Assembly (NCBI GenBank): GCA_963768765.1
Contig: CAVYJK010000031.1
Span: 124,001 to 188,000, forward strand
Reading direction: 5' to 3'
Source of the DNA: DASWLF01 sp963768765
GTDB taxonomy: Bacteria > Desulfobacterota > Desulfobaccia > Desulfobaccales > 0-14-0-80-60-11
DNA length: 64,000 nucleotides
In this document: positions 7,198 through 17,008 of the stretch, in pieces
How the letters are laid out: each line of letters begins with the position of its first letter
How positions within the stretch are numbered: position 1 is the stretch's first letter
The notes under the pieces: model-generated
The model's input: the letters and a program-made list of their open reading frames with translations, nothing else
The model's database searches: none
Told to the model about the DNA's origin: nothing
Position numbers and translations under genes: made by a program

Positions 7198-9689
7198 TCA
7201 GATGACAATGTTCACCAGTTTGCGCCGGGCCAGCACCACCCGTTGGGGAGGCCCGTCCTTCAGCCACTTCCGGATGACCGGGTCATTGAGCGCCCAGTCC
7301 TTGATTTCTCCGTCCGTGGCCGCGGCCGGCACCACCAGTTTGCTCCTGACCTTGCCGTTGACCTGAACCACCACCGTGAAAGTGGACTCCACCAGGGCCT
7401 CAGGTTGGGCCTGGGGCCAGGGCAGTTGCTCCAGGGGAGTGGGGTGGCCCAGGGCCTGCCACAGCTCCTCGGCGATATGGGGCACCATGGGGTTGACCAG
7501 CAGCAGGATGGCTTCCACCGCCTCCTTAAAGACCATCAGGGTGTCCCGGTCCCAGGTCAGATCCTCCATGGCCAGGTAGAAGGCGTTCACCAGTTCCATC
7601 ACCGCGGCGATGGCGGTGTTAAAGTGAAAGGAGTCCTCGATGTCCTCCGTCACCTTTTTGATGGTGCGGTGCACCTTGCGGCGGAACTCCTTAAGGTCCA
7701 GGGAGAGCCCGGCGCCCGGCCCCCGGTAGGCCTCCACTTTGTGCATATCCGGCAGAGAGTGCACCAGGCTCCAGAGGCGGTGCAGAAACCGGGAGGCCCC
7801 GGCCACGCCCTGGTCGCTCCACTCCAGGTCCTTCTCCGGCGGGGCCGCAAAGAGCAGGAACATCCGGGTGGTGTCGGTGCCGTATTGGCCGATCATGTAT
7901 TCCGGGTCCACCACGTTGCCCTTGGATTTGGCCATCTTGGCCCCGTCTTTGAGGACCATGCCCTGGGTGAGGAGCCGGGTGAAGGGCTCGTCGATCTTCA
8001 CCAGCCCCAGGTCCCTGAGGACCTTGGTGAAAAAGCGGGCGTAGAGGAGATGCAGCACCGCGTGCTCGATGCCGCCGATGTACTGGTCCACCGGCAGCCA
8101 GTAATTCACCCGGTGCGGGTCCAGGATCCCCTCCCGGTAGTCGGCGCAGGCATAGCGCAGGAAGTACCAGGAGGACTCCACAAAGGTGTCCATGGTGTCC
8201 ACTTCCCGGCGGGCCGGGCCGCCGCACTTCGGGCAGGCCACCTCGTAGAAGGACGGCAACTGGGACAGGGGAGAGCCCCCCTCGCCGGTGATTTCCACAT
8301 CGAGGGGCAGGACCACGGGGAGGTCGACCTCCGGCACCGGCGCCAGGCCGCACTTGTCGCAGTAAATGATGGGGATGGGGGCACCCCAGTAGCGCTGGCG
8401 GGAGATGAGCCAGTCCCTAAGCCGGAAGTGCACCGCGTGGCGGCCCTGGCCATTGGCTGCCAGGGCGTCGGTGATGGCCTGCCGGGCCGGAGCGCTGGCC
8501 AGACCGGTGAATTCCCCGGAGTTCACCAGGACGCCGTCTTCCTCAAAGGCCGCGGTGAGGTCCTCGGCCTTGAGGTCGGCCGCGCTCTCCGGCGGCTGGA
8601 TCACCGCCTTGATGGGGAGATCGTACTTCCGGGCGAACTCGAAGTCCCGCTGGTCGTGGGCCGGCACCGCCATCACCGCGCCGGTGCCGTACTCCATCAG
8701 GACGAAGTTGGCCACGTAAATGGGCATCCGCCAGCCGGTGACCGGGTTCACGCAGTAGCGGCCGGTGAAGACCCCTTCCTTGGTGATCTCCTCCAGGACG
8801 CCGCGGCTGCGGTTCTGGGCGCACCAGTACTCCACGAAGCGGCGCACCTCGGCTTCCCGGGGGGTCCCCTGGGCCAGGGCCAGGGCCAGGGGGTGTTCCG
8901 GGGCCAGGCTCATGAAGGTGGCGCCGAACAGGGTGTCGGCCCGGGTGGTGAAGACCTTGATGGGCTCGCCCCATTGTGAGCCAGGGGAAAGTCAATCTCG
9001 GCGCCCGGGGACTTGCCGATCCAGTTGCGCTGCATGGTGAGGACCCGCTCGGGCCAGTGGGTCAGCTGGTCCAGGTCGCCCAAGAGTTCTTCGGCGTAGG
9101 CGGTGATCTTGAAGAACCACTGGTCCAGTTCCTTCAGGCGCACCGGCGAGTCGCAGCGCCAGCAGAGGCCGTCCTCCACCTGCTCGTTGGCCAGCACCGT
9201 GGCGCATCGCGGGCACCAGTTCACCGGGGCTTTTCTCTTGTAGGCCAGGCCCCGGCGGAACATCTCGATGAAGACCAGCTGCTCCCAGCGGTAGTAATCG
9301 GGGTCACAGGTGGCCAGCTCCCGGGGCCAGTCGTAACTGTAGCCCAGGGCCTTGAGCTGGCCCCGCATGTAGTCGATGTTGTCATAAGTCCACTTGGCCG
9401 GGTGCAGGCCCCGGGCCAGGGCGGCGTTCTCCGCCGGCAGCCCGAAGGCGTCCCAGCCCATGGGGTGCAGCACGTTGAAGCCCCGCATCCGCTGGTAGCG
9501 GGCCACCACGTCGCCGATGGTGTAGTTGCGCACGTGCCCCATGTGGATGCGCCCGGAGGGGTAGGGAAACATCTCCAGCACGTAATACTTGGGCCGGTTT
9601 GGATCTTCTGTGGCGTTAAAGAGCCGCCGCTCTTCCCAAATCTGCTGCCATTTCTCTTCCAGGCGGCGGGGGTGGTAACGGGGGGGCAT
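7198..9689 (-). CDS. leuS: Leucyl-tRNA synthetase (frameshifted)
   Basis: A class I synthetase charging tRNA-Leu, about 830 residues when the two frames are joined. The HIGH-type motif is HMGH at about residues 49-52. The zinc-ribbon segment CPRCATVLANEQVEDGLC, the CP1 editing insertion and the KMSKS-type AKMAKSKGNVVDP are all present. The frame breaks near 8975: IDFPLAHNGAS is read where QWGEPIKVFTT would continue in the next frame. As leuS is essential and both halves are intact, this is probably a one-base indel in the consensus. First gene of the leuS-lptE-holA unit. Confidence 0.93.
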
Positions 9690-9963
9690 GCTAACTCCTG
9701 ACTCAGATCTAAAGAAATAACCTCTGAAAAATGCCGTAACCGTGTTATATCAGGGAGCTTTGGTCGCGGCGCAACATGTAGAACCGCCGCCCTCACCGGT
9801 TCTTGAACCGAGGAGGACGCTGGCTGCAATTAAGACATCCTGGGATTATATTTAGGCGAAATCTTATAAAATCTATCACATTAGCCTGGCTGCGCCAAGC
9901 TTATCGGACAGCTCAGTGCGGTCTGCCTCCCGCGCCCCCATGCGAGGTACGGCTTTCTCAGAC

Positions 9964-10475
9964 TTATCTTTTCCCCATCTCCCGCTCCAGGGCGGATACG
10001 ATGGCTTGAAATCTGACTACCGAGTAATGGTGCACCACCACCCGGTGTTCTTTGCCGTCGGCCGTCACTGCCAGGCGCTGCGTTCCGCCGTCCACGACCC
10101 TCCGGTTCCAGTAGCTGGGCTCCATCTCAAAGAAGCGGCAGCCCAGCACCTGGGCGTAAATCCGCTTTACCGCCTCCGGCGGGATGTGGCCCTGCCTGAC
10201 GACCACCGGCGGCGCTCCCCTGGGTTGGCCCCGGCGCCACTCCGATACGGTAAATTCCCCGGCGGCGGTCACCTTCCAGGTGGTGGTGGTACCCCAACTT
10301 CGGGGTTGCTGGGACCCGAGGTGTACTGGATGGAGAAATCTGCCGGCACCCGGACCTGGAGCGGGTCCACTTTGCCGCAGGGAGTGTTGTCGACCGGCTG
10401 AGGGGGCTGAGCCAGGCCGTTGGCGGCCAGCAAGGCCAGCATGACGGCCACCAGGAGGCTCACCTTCTTGGTCAT
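9964..10475 (-). CDS. Exported protein of unknown function (frameshifted)
   Basis: I do not recognise the family. The N-terminus has a clear signal peptide (basic MTKK, then LLVAVMLALLAANGLA with an Ala-type cleavage site). The mature part starts QPPQPVDNTPCGK and contains DFSIQYTSG, then, after a one-base break in a G-run near 10292, GTTTTWKVTAAGEFTVSEW and HHYSVVRFQAIVSALE. The W/G-rich beta pattern resembles small periplasmic domains found next to lipoproteins. The roughly 270 bases between it and leuS hold nothing I can support. Confidence 0.5.
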
Positions 10476-10593
10476 GGTCGAACTCCCGGCGCCCTGGATT
10501 TGTCCGTCGCGGCCAGGGCGCTGGCCGCCATCTTAAATGAGCCGCACCGTTTATTCAACTTGAATATTACCAGTTTTTTGATAAGTTAGCCTT

Positions 10594-11535
10594 ATGGTGC
10601 TCAGGCCTCCCAGGGTGAGCGTCATCATCCCCACCTACAACCGGGCCGCCCTGGTGGCCGAGGCGGTGGCCTCGGTCCTGGCCCAGACCTGCCGGGACTT
10701 TGAAATCCTGGTGGTGGACGACGGCTCCACCGACGGCACGGCTGAGGCCCTGGCGGCGTTTGCCGGACCAATGACGGTGCTGCGGCAGCCCGCCCGCCGG
10801 GGGGTGGCCGCGGCCCGCAACTTGGGAATCGCCGCGGCCCGGGGCCGGTGGCTGGCCTTCCTGGACTCCGACGACCTCTGGCTCCCGGAGAAACTGGCCC
10901 GGCAGCTGGCGTTTCTTTCGGCCCACCCGAAACTGCTCCTGTGCCAGACGGAGGAAATCTGGGTGCGCCGGGGGGTTCGGGTCAATAAACCGCTGACCCA
11001 CCGGATGGCAGGCGGAAACATCTTCCTCCAGTCCCTCAGGCGCTGCCTGGTTAGCCCCTCGGCGGTACTGCTGCACCGGCGGCTCTTCGAGGACCACGGC
11101 GGCTTTGACGAGGACCTGCCGGCGGCCGAAGACTACGATCTGTGGCTGCGCCTTTCCTGGCGCTATCCGGTGGGCCTCCTCCCGGAGCCGCTGATCATCA
11201 AGCGGGGCGGCCACCCCGACCAGCTTTCCCGACAGTGGGGCCTGGACCGCCACCGCATCCGGGCCCTGGTGAAACTCCTGAATGAGCCGGAGTTGCCGCA
11301 GCCATACGCCCAGGCGGCCCGCCGAGTCCTGGCCGACAAGTGCCGTATCTACGCCCAGGGCTGCGACAAGCGGGGAAAGCTCCCGGAAGCCCGGTGGTAC
11401 CGAGAACTGGGCCAGCGGGCCGCAGGTGGCGGGAAGGCAAATCCCCCGTGTCTGGCCCCCTTTAATCTCGATTGCCCGGTTGCAAATCATCGGGAAACGG
11501 TTGAGACCCTCGACAATAGTCCCCGGGGTAGTTAA
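10594..11535 (+). CDS. Family 2 glycosyltransferase
   Basis: A GT-A fold glycosyltransferase using a nucleotide-activated sugar, probably for cell-surface polysaccharide or glycolipid. It starts RVSVIIPTYNRAALVAEAVASV and carries VVDDGSTDGT and the metal-binding FLDSDDLW motif near residue 88. AAEDYDLWLRLS is the acceptor-side ED motif. No membrane segment, so it is a cytosolic or peripheral enzyme. It stands alone with no other glycan genes nearby. Acceptor and sugar cannot be told from sequence. The last 35 residues are atypical and may be affected by a frame error. Confidence 0.8.
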   Translation: MVLRPPRVSVIIPTYNRAALVAEAVASVLAQTCRDFEILVVDDGSTDGTAEALAAFAGPMTVLRQPARRGVAAARNLGIAAARGRWLAFLDSDDLWLPEKLARQLAFLSAHPKLLLCQTEEIWVRRGVRVNKPLTHRMAGGNIFLQSLRRCLVSPSAVLLHRRLFEDHGGFDEDLPAAEDYDLWLRLSWRYPVGLLPEPLIIKRGGHPDQLSRQWGLDRHRIRALVKLLNEPELPQPYAQAARRVLADKCRIYAQGCDKRGKLPEARWYRELGQRAAGGGKANPPCLAPFNLDCPVANHRETVETLDNSPRGS

Positions 11536-11565
11536 AATTTTCAGAAGGCAATGATAGGAGAGACC

Positions 11566-12139
11566 ATGGACATCTACGAAGCCATTCGCCACCGGCGCAG
11601 TCACCGGCTCTACCGGCCTGACCTGCCCCCCCGGAAGGTCCTGGAACGGGTGATCGAGGCCGCCCTCTGGGCCCCCTCCGGCATGAACCTGCAGGCCTGG
11701 GAAATCACGGTGATGGCCGGGAAGGTCCGGGATGAATTCGTGGCTTTGTGCAGCCAGGCCATCACTCACCTGCTGCCCATCATGCAGAAAGCCCAGGTGC
11801 CGGAGAAGGGCCAGCAACTGGTGATGAAATTTTTTAAAGACCTGGGAGGGGCGCCGGTGGTCCTCGCGGTGACGATTGATAAAAATCCCCTGGACCCCAG
11901 CAATCACGCCAACCTCCAGAGCGGCGCGGCCCTGATGCAGAACCTGCTGTTGGCCGCCCACGCCGAGGGCCTGGGGAGTTGCTGGATGACCGGGGTCGCC
12001 TTCGTAGAAAAAGAGATCCTGGACTTCCTGGGTAAACGGCAACCAGCAACTGCTGGCCATCACCCCCATCGGCTACTCGGCCAAAGAGCCGCCGGCGCCG
12101 CCGCGGAAACCCCGGGAAGTGCGCTGGCTGGGGTTTTAA
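11566..12139 (+). CDS. Nitroreductase-family flavoprotein (frameshifted)
   Basis: An FMN-dependent NAD(P)H oxidoreductase of the nitroreductase fold. MDIYEAIRHRRSHRLYRPD is the FMN-phosphate binding start, APSGMNLQAWEI is the family motif near residue 44, and AEGLGSCWMTG lies near residue 143. After DFLG near 12030 the frame shifts by one base. The shifted frame gives NGNQQLLAITPIGYSAKEP and ends in VRWLGF at 12139, the expected C-terminus. The ATG chosen follows AGGAGA; another ATG 15 bases earlier has no ribosome site. selD follows closely and may be co-transcribed. Confidence 0.78.
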
Positions 12140-12236
12140 TTAAGAGTGAATATTGGGGGAGGGCCAGGGAGAGGGATTGTAAGTGGCCGTCGGCCCCTGG
12201 CCTCTTCTCCCAGCCACATCGCGAGCGAGGATCAAT

Positions 12237-13289
12237 TTGGAAAAGGAAAAGAGACTTCCCCTGGTGGAGCAGGTTCGGGCCGCAGGCTGAGCGTCCAAGA
12301 TCCCTCCAGGGGTCCTGGAGGAAGTGATCAAAAGCCTGCCCTTTCAGAAGCATCCCGATCTGCTGGTGGGTCTGGAGGCCCCCGACGACGCGGGGGTCTA
12401 CCGGCTGACGCCGGAGCTCGCCCTGATTCAGACGGTGGATTTCTTCACCCCCATCGTCAACGACCCCTATCAGTTCGGGGCCATTGCCGCGGCCAATGCG
12501 CTGAGCGACGTCTACGCCATGGGGGGCCGGCCCCTGACGGCCCTGAACATCGCCTGCTTTCCCCTGAAGACCACGCCCGTCGACACCCTCAAGGCCATCC
12601 TGCGGGGGGGTCTCGACAAGCTCCACGAAGCCGGGGCCCTGCTGGTGGGCGGCCACAGCGTGGAGGACCAGGAGCTGAAATACGGGCTGGCGGTGACCGG
12701 GGTGGTGCACCCAGATAAGATCCTCACCAAGGGCGGGGCCCGGCCGGGCGACCTGCTGGTCCTCACCAAACCCCTGGGCACCGGCATCATCGCCACCGCT
12801 TTGAAGGGCCGCCTGGCCTCCGCCGCGGCGGAGGCGGCCATGATCAGGGTGATGAGTGAGCTGAACCGCGCCGCCGCCGAGGCCCTCGATGGCCTGGAGG
12901 TCCATGCGGTCACCGACATCACCGGTTTTGGCCTGCTGGGCCACGTGCTCGAGATGGCCGCGGCCAGCAAAGCGGAGCTCACCATCCATGCCAGCCGGGT
13001 GCCGGTCCTGTCCTATGCCCGGGAATATGCGGCCCTGGGCCTGGTGCCGGGGGGTAGCCACGCCAACCGGCGCTTCTGTGAAAAGCACCTGTTCGTCGAC
13101 CCCCGGGTGCCCCCCATCGAAGTGGACCTCCTGAGCGACGCCCAGACCTCCGGGGGCCTGTTCATCGCGGTGGCCCCGCCGCATGGGGAGGTTCTCTTGA
13201 GCCGGCTTCACGACCGGGGCGTCACCGACGCCGCCATCGTCGGGGAAGTCACCGGCACCGGGGTGGGCCGCATCAGGGTAATATCCTGA
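12237..13289 (+). CDS. selD: Selenophosphate synthetase, selenocysteine-containing (UGA at residue 18)
   Basis: Makes selenophosphate from selenide and ATP, the donor for selenocysteine. The clear SelD body (DDAGVYRLTPELALIQTVDFF, GGHSVEDQE, GFGLLGHVLEM) is open only from 12291. Reading upstream in the same frame gives MEKEKRLPLVEQVRAAG, then TGA, then ASKIPPGVLEEV. The TGA lies exactly where other SelDs have the redox Cys, three residues before the catalytic Lys (E. coli Cys17/Lys20). A 17-base hairpin with a GGT loop sits 13 bases after the TGA. The TTG start at 12237 has GAGG six bases upstream. A start inside the gene would remove the active site. Full length is about 351 residues, as in E. 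coli. Confidence 0.88.
12304..12320 (+). promoter_or_regulatory. SECIS-like hairpin in selD
   Basis: A perfect 7-base inverted repeat, CTCCAGG and CCTGGAG, encloses the loop GGT. It starts 13 bases after the in-frame TGA. Bacterial SECIS elements are short hairpins of this size with a GGU-type apical loop, placed about 11-13 bases after UGA for SelB binding (established for E. coli fdhF). One more G-C pair extends the stem below. Confidence 0.72.
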
Positions 13290-13441
13290 TTATTTTAATA
13301 GAAAGGTCTGGCGGCCTGGACTTCCAGTCTGTGCCTGTTAAATTTTAGGAAAGGCACCTGAAGACAAAAAATCTGACCTGATTTTTTTATTCCTGGTTAA
13401 TATTAATGAGCCTGTAACGAACCCATGGGAGAATCCGATCC

Positions 13442-14683
13442 GTGAAGCCGGTAGCCGAACAACTGGCCCTCATCAAGCAGGGTTGCCACGAAATTATTCG
13501 GGAAGAGGAACTTAAAGAGCGGCTGGAGAAAGCCGCGGCCACGGGGAAGCCCCTCCGGGTCAAGGCCGGGTTCGACCCCACGGCTCCGGACCTGCATCTG
13601 GGCCATACCGTCCTCATTCAGAAACTCAAGCACTTCCAGGACCTGGGGCACCAGGTGATCTTTCTCATCGGGGATTTCACCGGGTTGATCGGCGACCCGT
13701 CCGGCAAGAGCGAGACCCGGCCGCCGCTGACCGAAGAGGAGGTCAAGGCCAACGCCGAAACTTATGAGCGCCAGATTTTTAAGATTCTGGACCCCACCAA
13801 GACCCTCATCGACTTCAACAGCCGCTGGATGAAGGCCATGCAGGCCCAGGACCTCATCCGGCTGGCGGCCCGGCACACCGTGGCCCGCATGCTGGAGCGG
13901 GAGGATTTCCATAAGCGCTACGTCTCCCAGACCCCCATCAGCATCCATGAATTCCTTTATCCCCTGATCCAGGGTTACGATTCCGTGGCCCTTAAGGCCG
14001 ACGTGGAGCTGGGGGGCACCGACCAGACCTTCAACCTCCTGGTGGGCCGGGACTTGCAGCGGGAGTACGGCCAGGCCCCCCAGGTGGTCATCACCATGCC
14101 GCTGTTGGAAGGCCTGGACGGGGTGCAGAAGATGAGCAAATCCCTGGGGAACTACGTGGGCATCGACGAGCCGCCAAAGAAATGTTTGGCAAGCTCATGT
14201 CCGTCTCCGACACCTTGATGCTGCGCTACTATGAGCTCTTGACCGACATCACCCCCAATGCCATTGACCGTATTAAAGCAAGATTCAACCAGGGCAGAAA
14301 ACATCCCCGCAGGTGAAAAGAAGAACTGGCCAAGGAAATTGTGGCCCGTTACCATAGCAGGAATGCGGCGGAGCACGGCAGCCCAAGAATTTTCGCAGGT
14401 ATTTCGGGAGCAAAGGATCCCGGAAGAAATTGAGGATGCAACTGAAAAATATAGAGAATATGCAAAGAATTTAGGAGATTTTGCGAAAAAGTTAACCCAC
14501 GTGTTGGTGGGGACAGGAATGCTTTCAAGCACCTCAGAGGCGCGGCGTAAAATTAGCGCTGGGGCAGTAAAAGTAGATGGGGAAAAAGTTACCGATGCAG
14601 GTACCGAACTATCTCCTGGCCAATCTTATATTCTGCAAGTGGGCAAACGGCGGTTCAAGCGGGTGACCCTGGCGAGTGAATGA
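13442..14683 (+). CDS. tyrS: Tyrosyl-tRNA synthetase (several frame breaks)
   Basis: A class I synthetase charging tRNA-Tyr. The GTG start is preceded by GGGAGA. HLGHTVLIQK is the HIGH motif, QKMSKSLGNYV the KMSKS motif, and the C-terminal S4 RNA-binding domain (SSTSEARRKISAGAVKVDG) is present. The frame breaks after GIDEPPK near 14178. It continues as EMFGKLMSVSDTLMLRYY, meets two compensating errors near 14312, and shifts again near 14365. From about 14390 to 14650 the DNA is visibly richer in A and T than the first part. At least four indels fall within about 200 bases, so the region is either poorly assembled or decayed. Confidence 0.85.
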
Positions 14684-14762
14684 GAGATTCTTCGCTGCGC
14701 TCAGAATGACAAAGATGGACCTTTAGTCTGGCGGAAGCACAGGCGAGACGCCTGTGCCACTG
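14684..14762. repeat. Two dispersed repeats after tyrS
   Basis: Just after the tyrS stop lies GAGATTCTTCGCTGCGCTCA followed by GAATGAC, a dispersed repeat also present at about 24.77 kb and as an inverted pair at 42.58-42.65 kb. It is followed by the palindrome GCACAGGCGAGACGCCTGTGC, related to copies near 18.95, 60.28 and 61.71 kb. Confidence 0.65.
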
Positions 14763-14782
14763 AGTTAATCCATCAAAGTCTT

Positions 14783-14899
14783 AATAAAGACAAGGGAAGT
14801 CGGGCAAAGCCCGACTTCCCTTGTCAACTTATGCGGGTTGGGAGGGGGTGAAGGGGGAGGGCAGGGACCTCAGGTCCCTGGCCCTCCCCCTTCCTCTCT
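14783..14899. repeat. G-rich composite palindromic repeat (copy 2, reverse orientation)
   Basis: This copy holds an inverted repeat with AAGGGAAGTCGGGC and GCCCGACTTCCCTT arms, then ATGCGGGTTGGGAGGGGG and a hairpin with GGGGGAGGGCAGGGACC arms. It is the reverse complement of the copy after dapL. The second half overlaps the 3' end of pcnB on the minus strand and supplies its last codons and stop. Confidence 0.7.
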
Positions 14900-16157
14900 T
14901 TCCCCGTCCCCGGCCGCCGCGGCGGTGGCGTCGGGGGCGGCGGCGAGGCCCGGGCCCCCGGGGCTGGGGGGCCCGCACCGCGAGGGTTTCCGGCTGGCAT
15001 CTCTCTGCCAGCTCTGCTTCCGGCCCTGCTTTGATCTGGCGCAGGAGCCAGACCTCGGGATAAAGGGCCAGGCGGGTCAGGCGGGCCGGCGGCGGTTGGT
15101 TCTTGTTCAGGAACGGGGCCACCCGGGATTCCAGGGCCAGTATCTGGGACACCTCGTCATGCCGCTGCCGGGGGAATTCGATGCCGCCCAGGGCCTCCTT
15201 GATCCGCTCATGGAAAAACTGGCGCAGCTCCTTAAAATCCTGGGGATGGGGCTCCTGCTCCAGGAAGGCGGTTAAGAAAACGGCCCAGAGCAGGCTGTCA
15301 GAAAGGTTGAGCCCTGCCTGGAACAGGAGATCCAGCCGGCCTGCCAGTTCCAGCAGCCTCCTTTCTCCCGCGGCCCCCAGGCGCCCGCGCCAGGCCGGGA
15401 AGATGGAGTAAAACAACCCGGACTCCAGCAGCAATTTAAAAAAGGGGCGGACCGCGGCGCTGCGGAAATCCTTGAGCAACTCGTCCCGCACCCGGGCGGG
15501 GGCGCACGTCCGGATGAGCTCGCGTTTGGCCAAAATCTCTTCCCAGGTTCGGGGCTCGATGTCAAAGCCGATGCGGGCCGCATGGCGCAACACCCGCAGC
15601 ATGCGCACCGGGTCCCGGACGTAGCGCACCGCCGGGTCGCCGATAGCCCGGATGCGCCTGGCCTTCAGGTCGTCCAGCCCCGCCACGTAGTCCACCAGGG
15701 AAAAGTCGGCGATATTGTAGAACAGGCCGTTGATGGTCAGGTCCCGGCGCTGGGCGTCCTCCGCGGGGGTGCCAAAAGTGTTGTCTTTGGAAGGCGCGGC
15801 CTCCTGGACTTCCTCGAATTCCGAGCGCCGCCTAAAGGTGGAGACTTCCACGATGTGGCCCCCCCGGAAGAAGACCTGCACCAGCCGGAAACGGCGGCCG
15901 ATGATGCGACTGTTGCGAAAGAGTTTGCGGAGCTCCCCGGGACGGGCGTCGGTCACCACGTCGAAGTCTTTGGGTCTTTTGCCCAGCAGCAGGTCCCGGA
16001 CGCTGCCCCCCACCAGGTAGGCGGTGTAGCCGGCATGGTGCAAGCGGTACAGCACCTTCAGGGCTTCCACCTCAACATCTTTGCGGGAGACTGTGTGCTC
16101 CGGCCGGGGGATGATGCGCGGCTGAGCTACTGAAGGTTCTGGGGCTGCGGACTGCAT
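14829..16157 (-). CDS. pcnB: Poly(A) polymerase / tRNA nucleotidyltransferase family protein
   Basis: A class II nucleotidyltransferase of the PcnB/Cca family, adding A (or CCA) to RNA 3' ends. AYLVGGSVRDLLLGKRPKDFDVVTDA at about residues 40-65 contains the G-[GS]-x-R-D motif and the two metal-binding Asp of DFD. RRDLTINGLFYN and the head-neck region follow. The C-terminal tail is basic (PGPRRRPRRHRRGGRGRGKRG), as in PcnB, which favours poly(A) polymerase. The last 20 or so residues (ending PSQPA) are read from the G-rich dispersed repeat. A second nucleotidyltransferase candidate of the DHH/CBS type lies at the right edge. Confidence 0.85.
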   Translation of the reverse strand: MQSAAPEPSVAQPRIIPRPEHTVSRKDVEVEALKVLYRLHHAGYTAYLVGGSVRDLLLGKRPKDFDVVTDARPGELRKLFRNSRIIGRRFRLVQVFFRGGHIVEVSTFRRRSEFEEVQEAAPSKDNTFGTPAEDAQRRDLTINGLFYNIADFSLVDYVAGLDDLKARRIRAIGDPAVRYVRDPVRMLRVLRHAARIGFDIEPRTWEEILAKRELIRTCAPARVRDELLKDFRSAAVRPFFKLLLESGLFYSIFPAWRGRLGAAGERRLLELAGRLDLLFQAGLNLSDSLLWAVFLTAFLEQEPHPQDFKELRQFFHERIKEALGGIEFPRQRHDEVSQILALESRVAPFLNKNQPPPARLTRLALYPEVWLLRQIKAGPEAELAERCQPETLAVRAPQPRGPGPRRRPRRHRRGGRGRGKRGRGRARDLRSLPSPFTPSQPA

Positions 16158-16303
16158 AATTCGGAATTATAGGCTAAATCTCGTCATTTTTTAAGCCCTT
16201 AAATTATTTACCGCCGTCTGCCAAGATTTTTAAAGTCCGGGCCCATAGTTCCGGAGTACCCGGATAAGCCTTTCCGGAGACCAATAGCGGCGGGGGTAAA
16301 TTA

Positions 16304-16332
16304 TTGACATTGGGTTTAAATCCGTGTATTTT
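16304..16332 (+). promoter_or_regulatory. Putative sigma70-type promoter for pgpA
   Basis: A perfect TTGACA hexamer is followed after 17 bases by TATTTT, about 37 bases before the pgpA ATG, in an A/T-rich gap between the divergent pcnB and pgpA genes. Confidence 0.45.
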
Positions 16333-16368
16333 TAAGATGTTAACCGGCGAAGCTGGCGGAGATGACCG

Positions 16369-16827
16369 ATGCCGCGCCAACAGTGGGTTCTGGCTCTGGC
16401 CACCTGCGGCAGAGTGGGCTATTTGCCGGCCATGCCCGGCACCTGGGGCTCGTTGGCGGCGCTGCCCCTGTGGTGGGGGCTGTCGCATCTGGGGGCCTGG
16501 GGCTATGGCCTGGCCCTGGCGGTCCTTCTGGCAATCAGCGTCTGGGTTACCGGGGCGGCCCAGGATTACCTGGGGCCCGATCACCCCGCCATCGTGCTGG
16601 ATGAGATGGTGGGCCTGCTCATCGCCCTGGCCGGCGTCCCCTTGAAATGGCCGTGGATTATAATCGGGTTCGCTTTATTTAGATTGCTGGACATTTGGAA
16701 ACCTTTCCCTATAAAGTATTGCGAAAAACTCCCCCGCGGCTGGGGCGTGGTCATGGACGACGCCGCCGCCGGCCTCCTGGCCCGGGCGGCGTTGGCAGTG
16801 ATAGTGGTTTTTGGGGGAGGGGGCTAA
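16369..16827 (+). CDS. pgpA: Phosphatidylglycerophosphatase A
   Basis: An inner-membrane phosphatase converting phosphatidylglycerophosphate to phosphatidylglycerol, downstream of PgsA. The 152-residue protein has the PgpA start GYLPAMPGTWGSLAALPLWW, the acidic IVLDEMVGLLIA near residue 80, LFRLLDIWKPFPI, and GVVMDDAAAG, whose acidic residues are the expected metal ligands. Three to four membrane segments are visible. cinA follows after a repeat-filled gap, a pgpA-cinA-recA neighbourhood seen in many proteobacteria. Confidence 0.88.
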   Translation: MPRQQWVLALATCGRVGYLPAMPGTWGSLAALPLWWGLSHLGAWGYGLALAVLLAISVWVTGAAQDYLGPDHPAIVLDEMVGLLIALAGVPLKWPWIIIGFALFRLLDIWKPFPIKYCEKLPRGWGVVMDDAAAGLLARAALAVIVVFGGGG

Positions 16828-16990
16828 GGGCAAAAGCCCTTACCCCCTCCCCCAAGCCCCCTCCCCCAAACCCTTATGTGGTTTGGCCGGTTAAGTCGGC
16901 GCTCAGCGCCGCTTAACCGGCCCCTTAAGCGGGTTGGGAGGGGGCGCGGGGGAGGGCAGGGACCTCAGGTCCCTGGCCCTCCCCCGCAAA
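16811..16990. repeat. G-rich composite palindromic repeats between pgpA and cinA (copy 3)
   Basis: Three successive hairpins: one with GGGGGAGGGGGCTAAGGGC arms overlapping the pgpA stop, one with GGCCGGTTAAG and CTTAACCGGCC arms around GCGCTGAGCGCC-like sequence, and the standard GGGAGGGCAGGGACC palindrome following GCGGGTTGGGAGGGGG. The gap holds nothing else before cinA. Confidence 0.7.
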
Positions 16991-17008
16991 ACTCAAAAGG
17001 TGCTTTAA

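Noticed and set aside
13360..13395. Terminator between selD and tyrS
   Set aside because: AAAAATC/GATTTTT with a T-run forms only a weak A/T stem; not strong enough to report as a terminator.
16811..16990. Short coding regions inside the G-rich repeat gap
   Set aside because: They are low-complexity translations of palindromes and have no start signals or homology.
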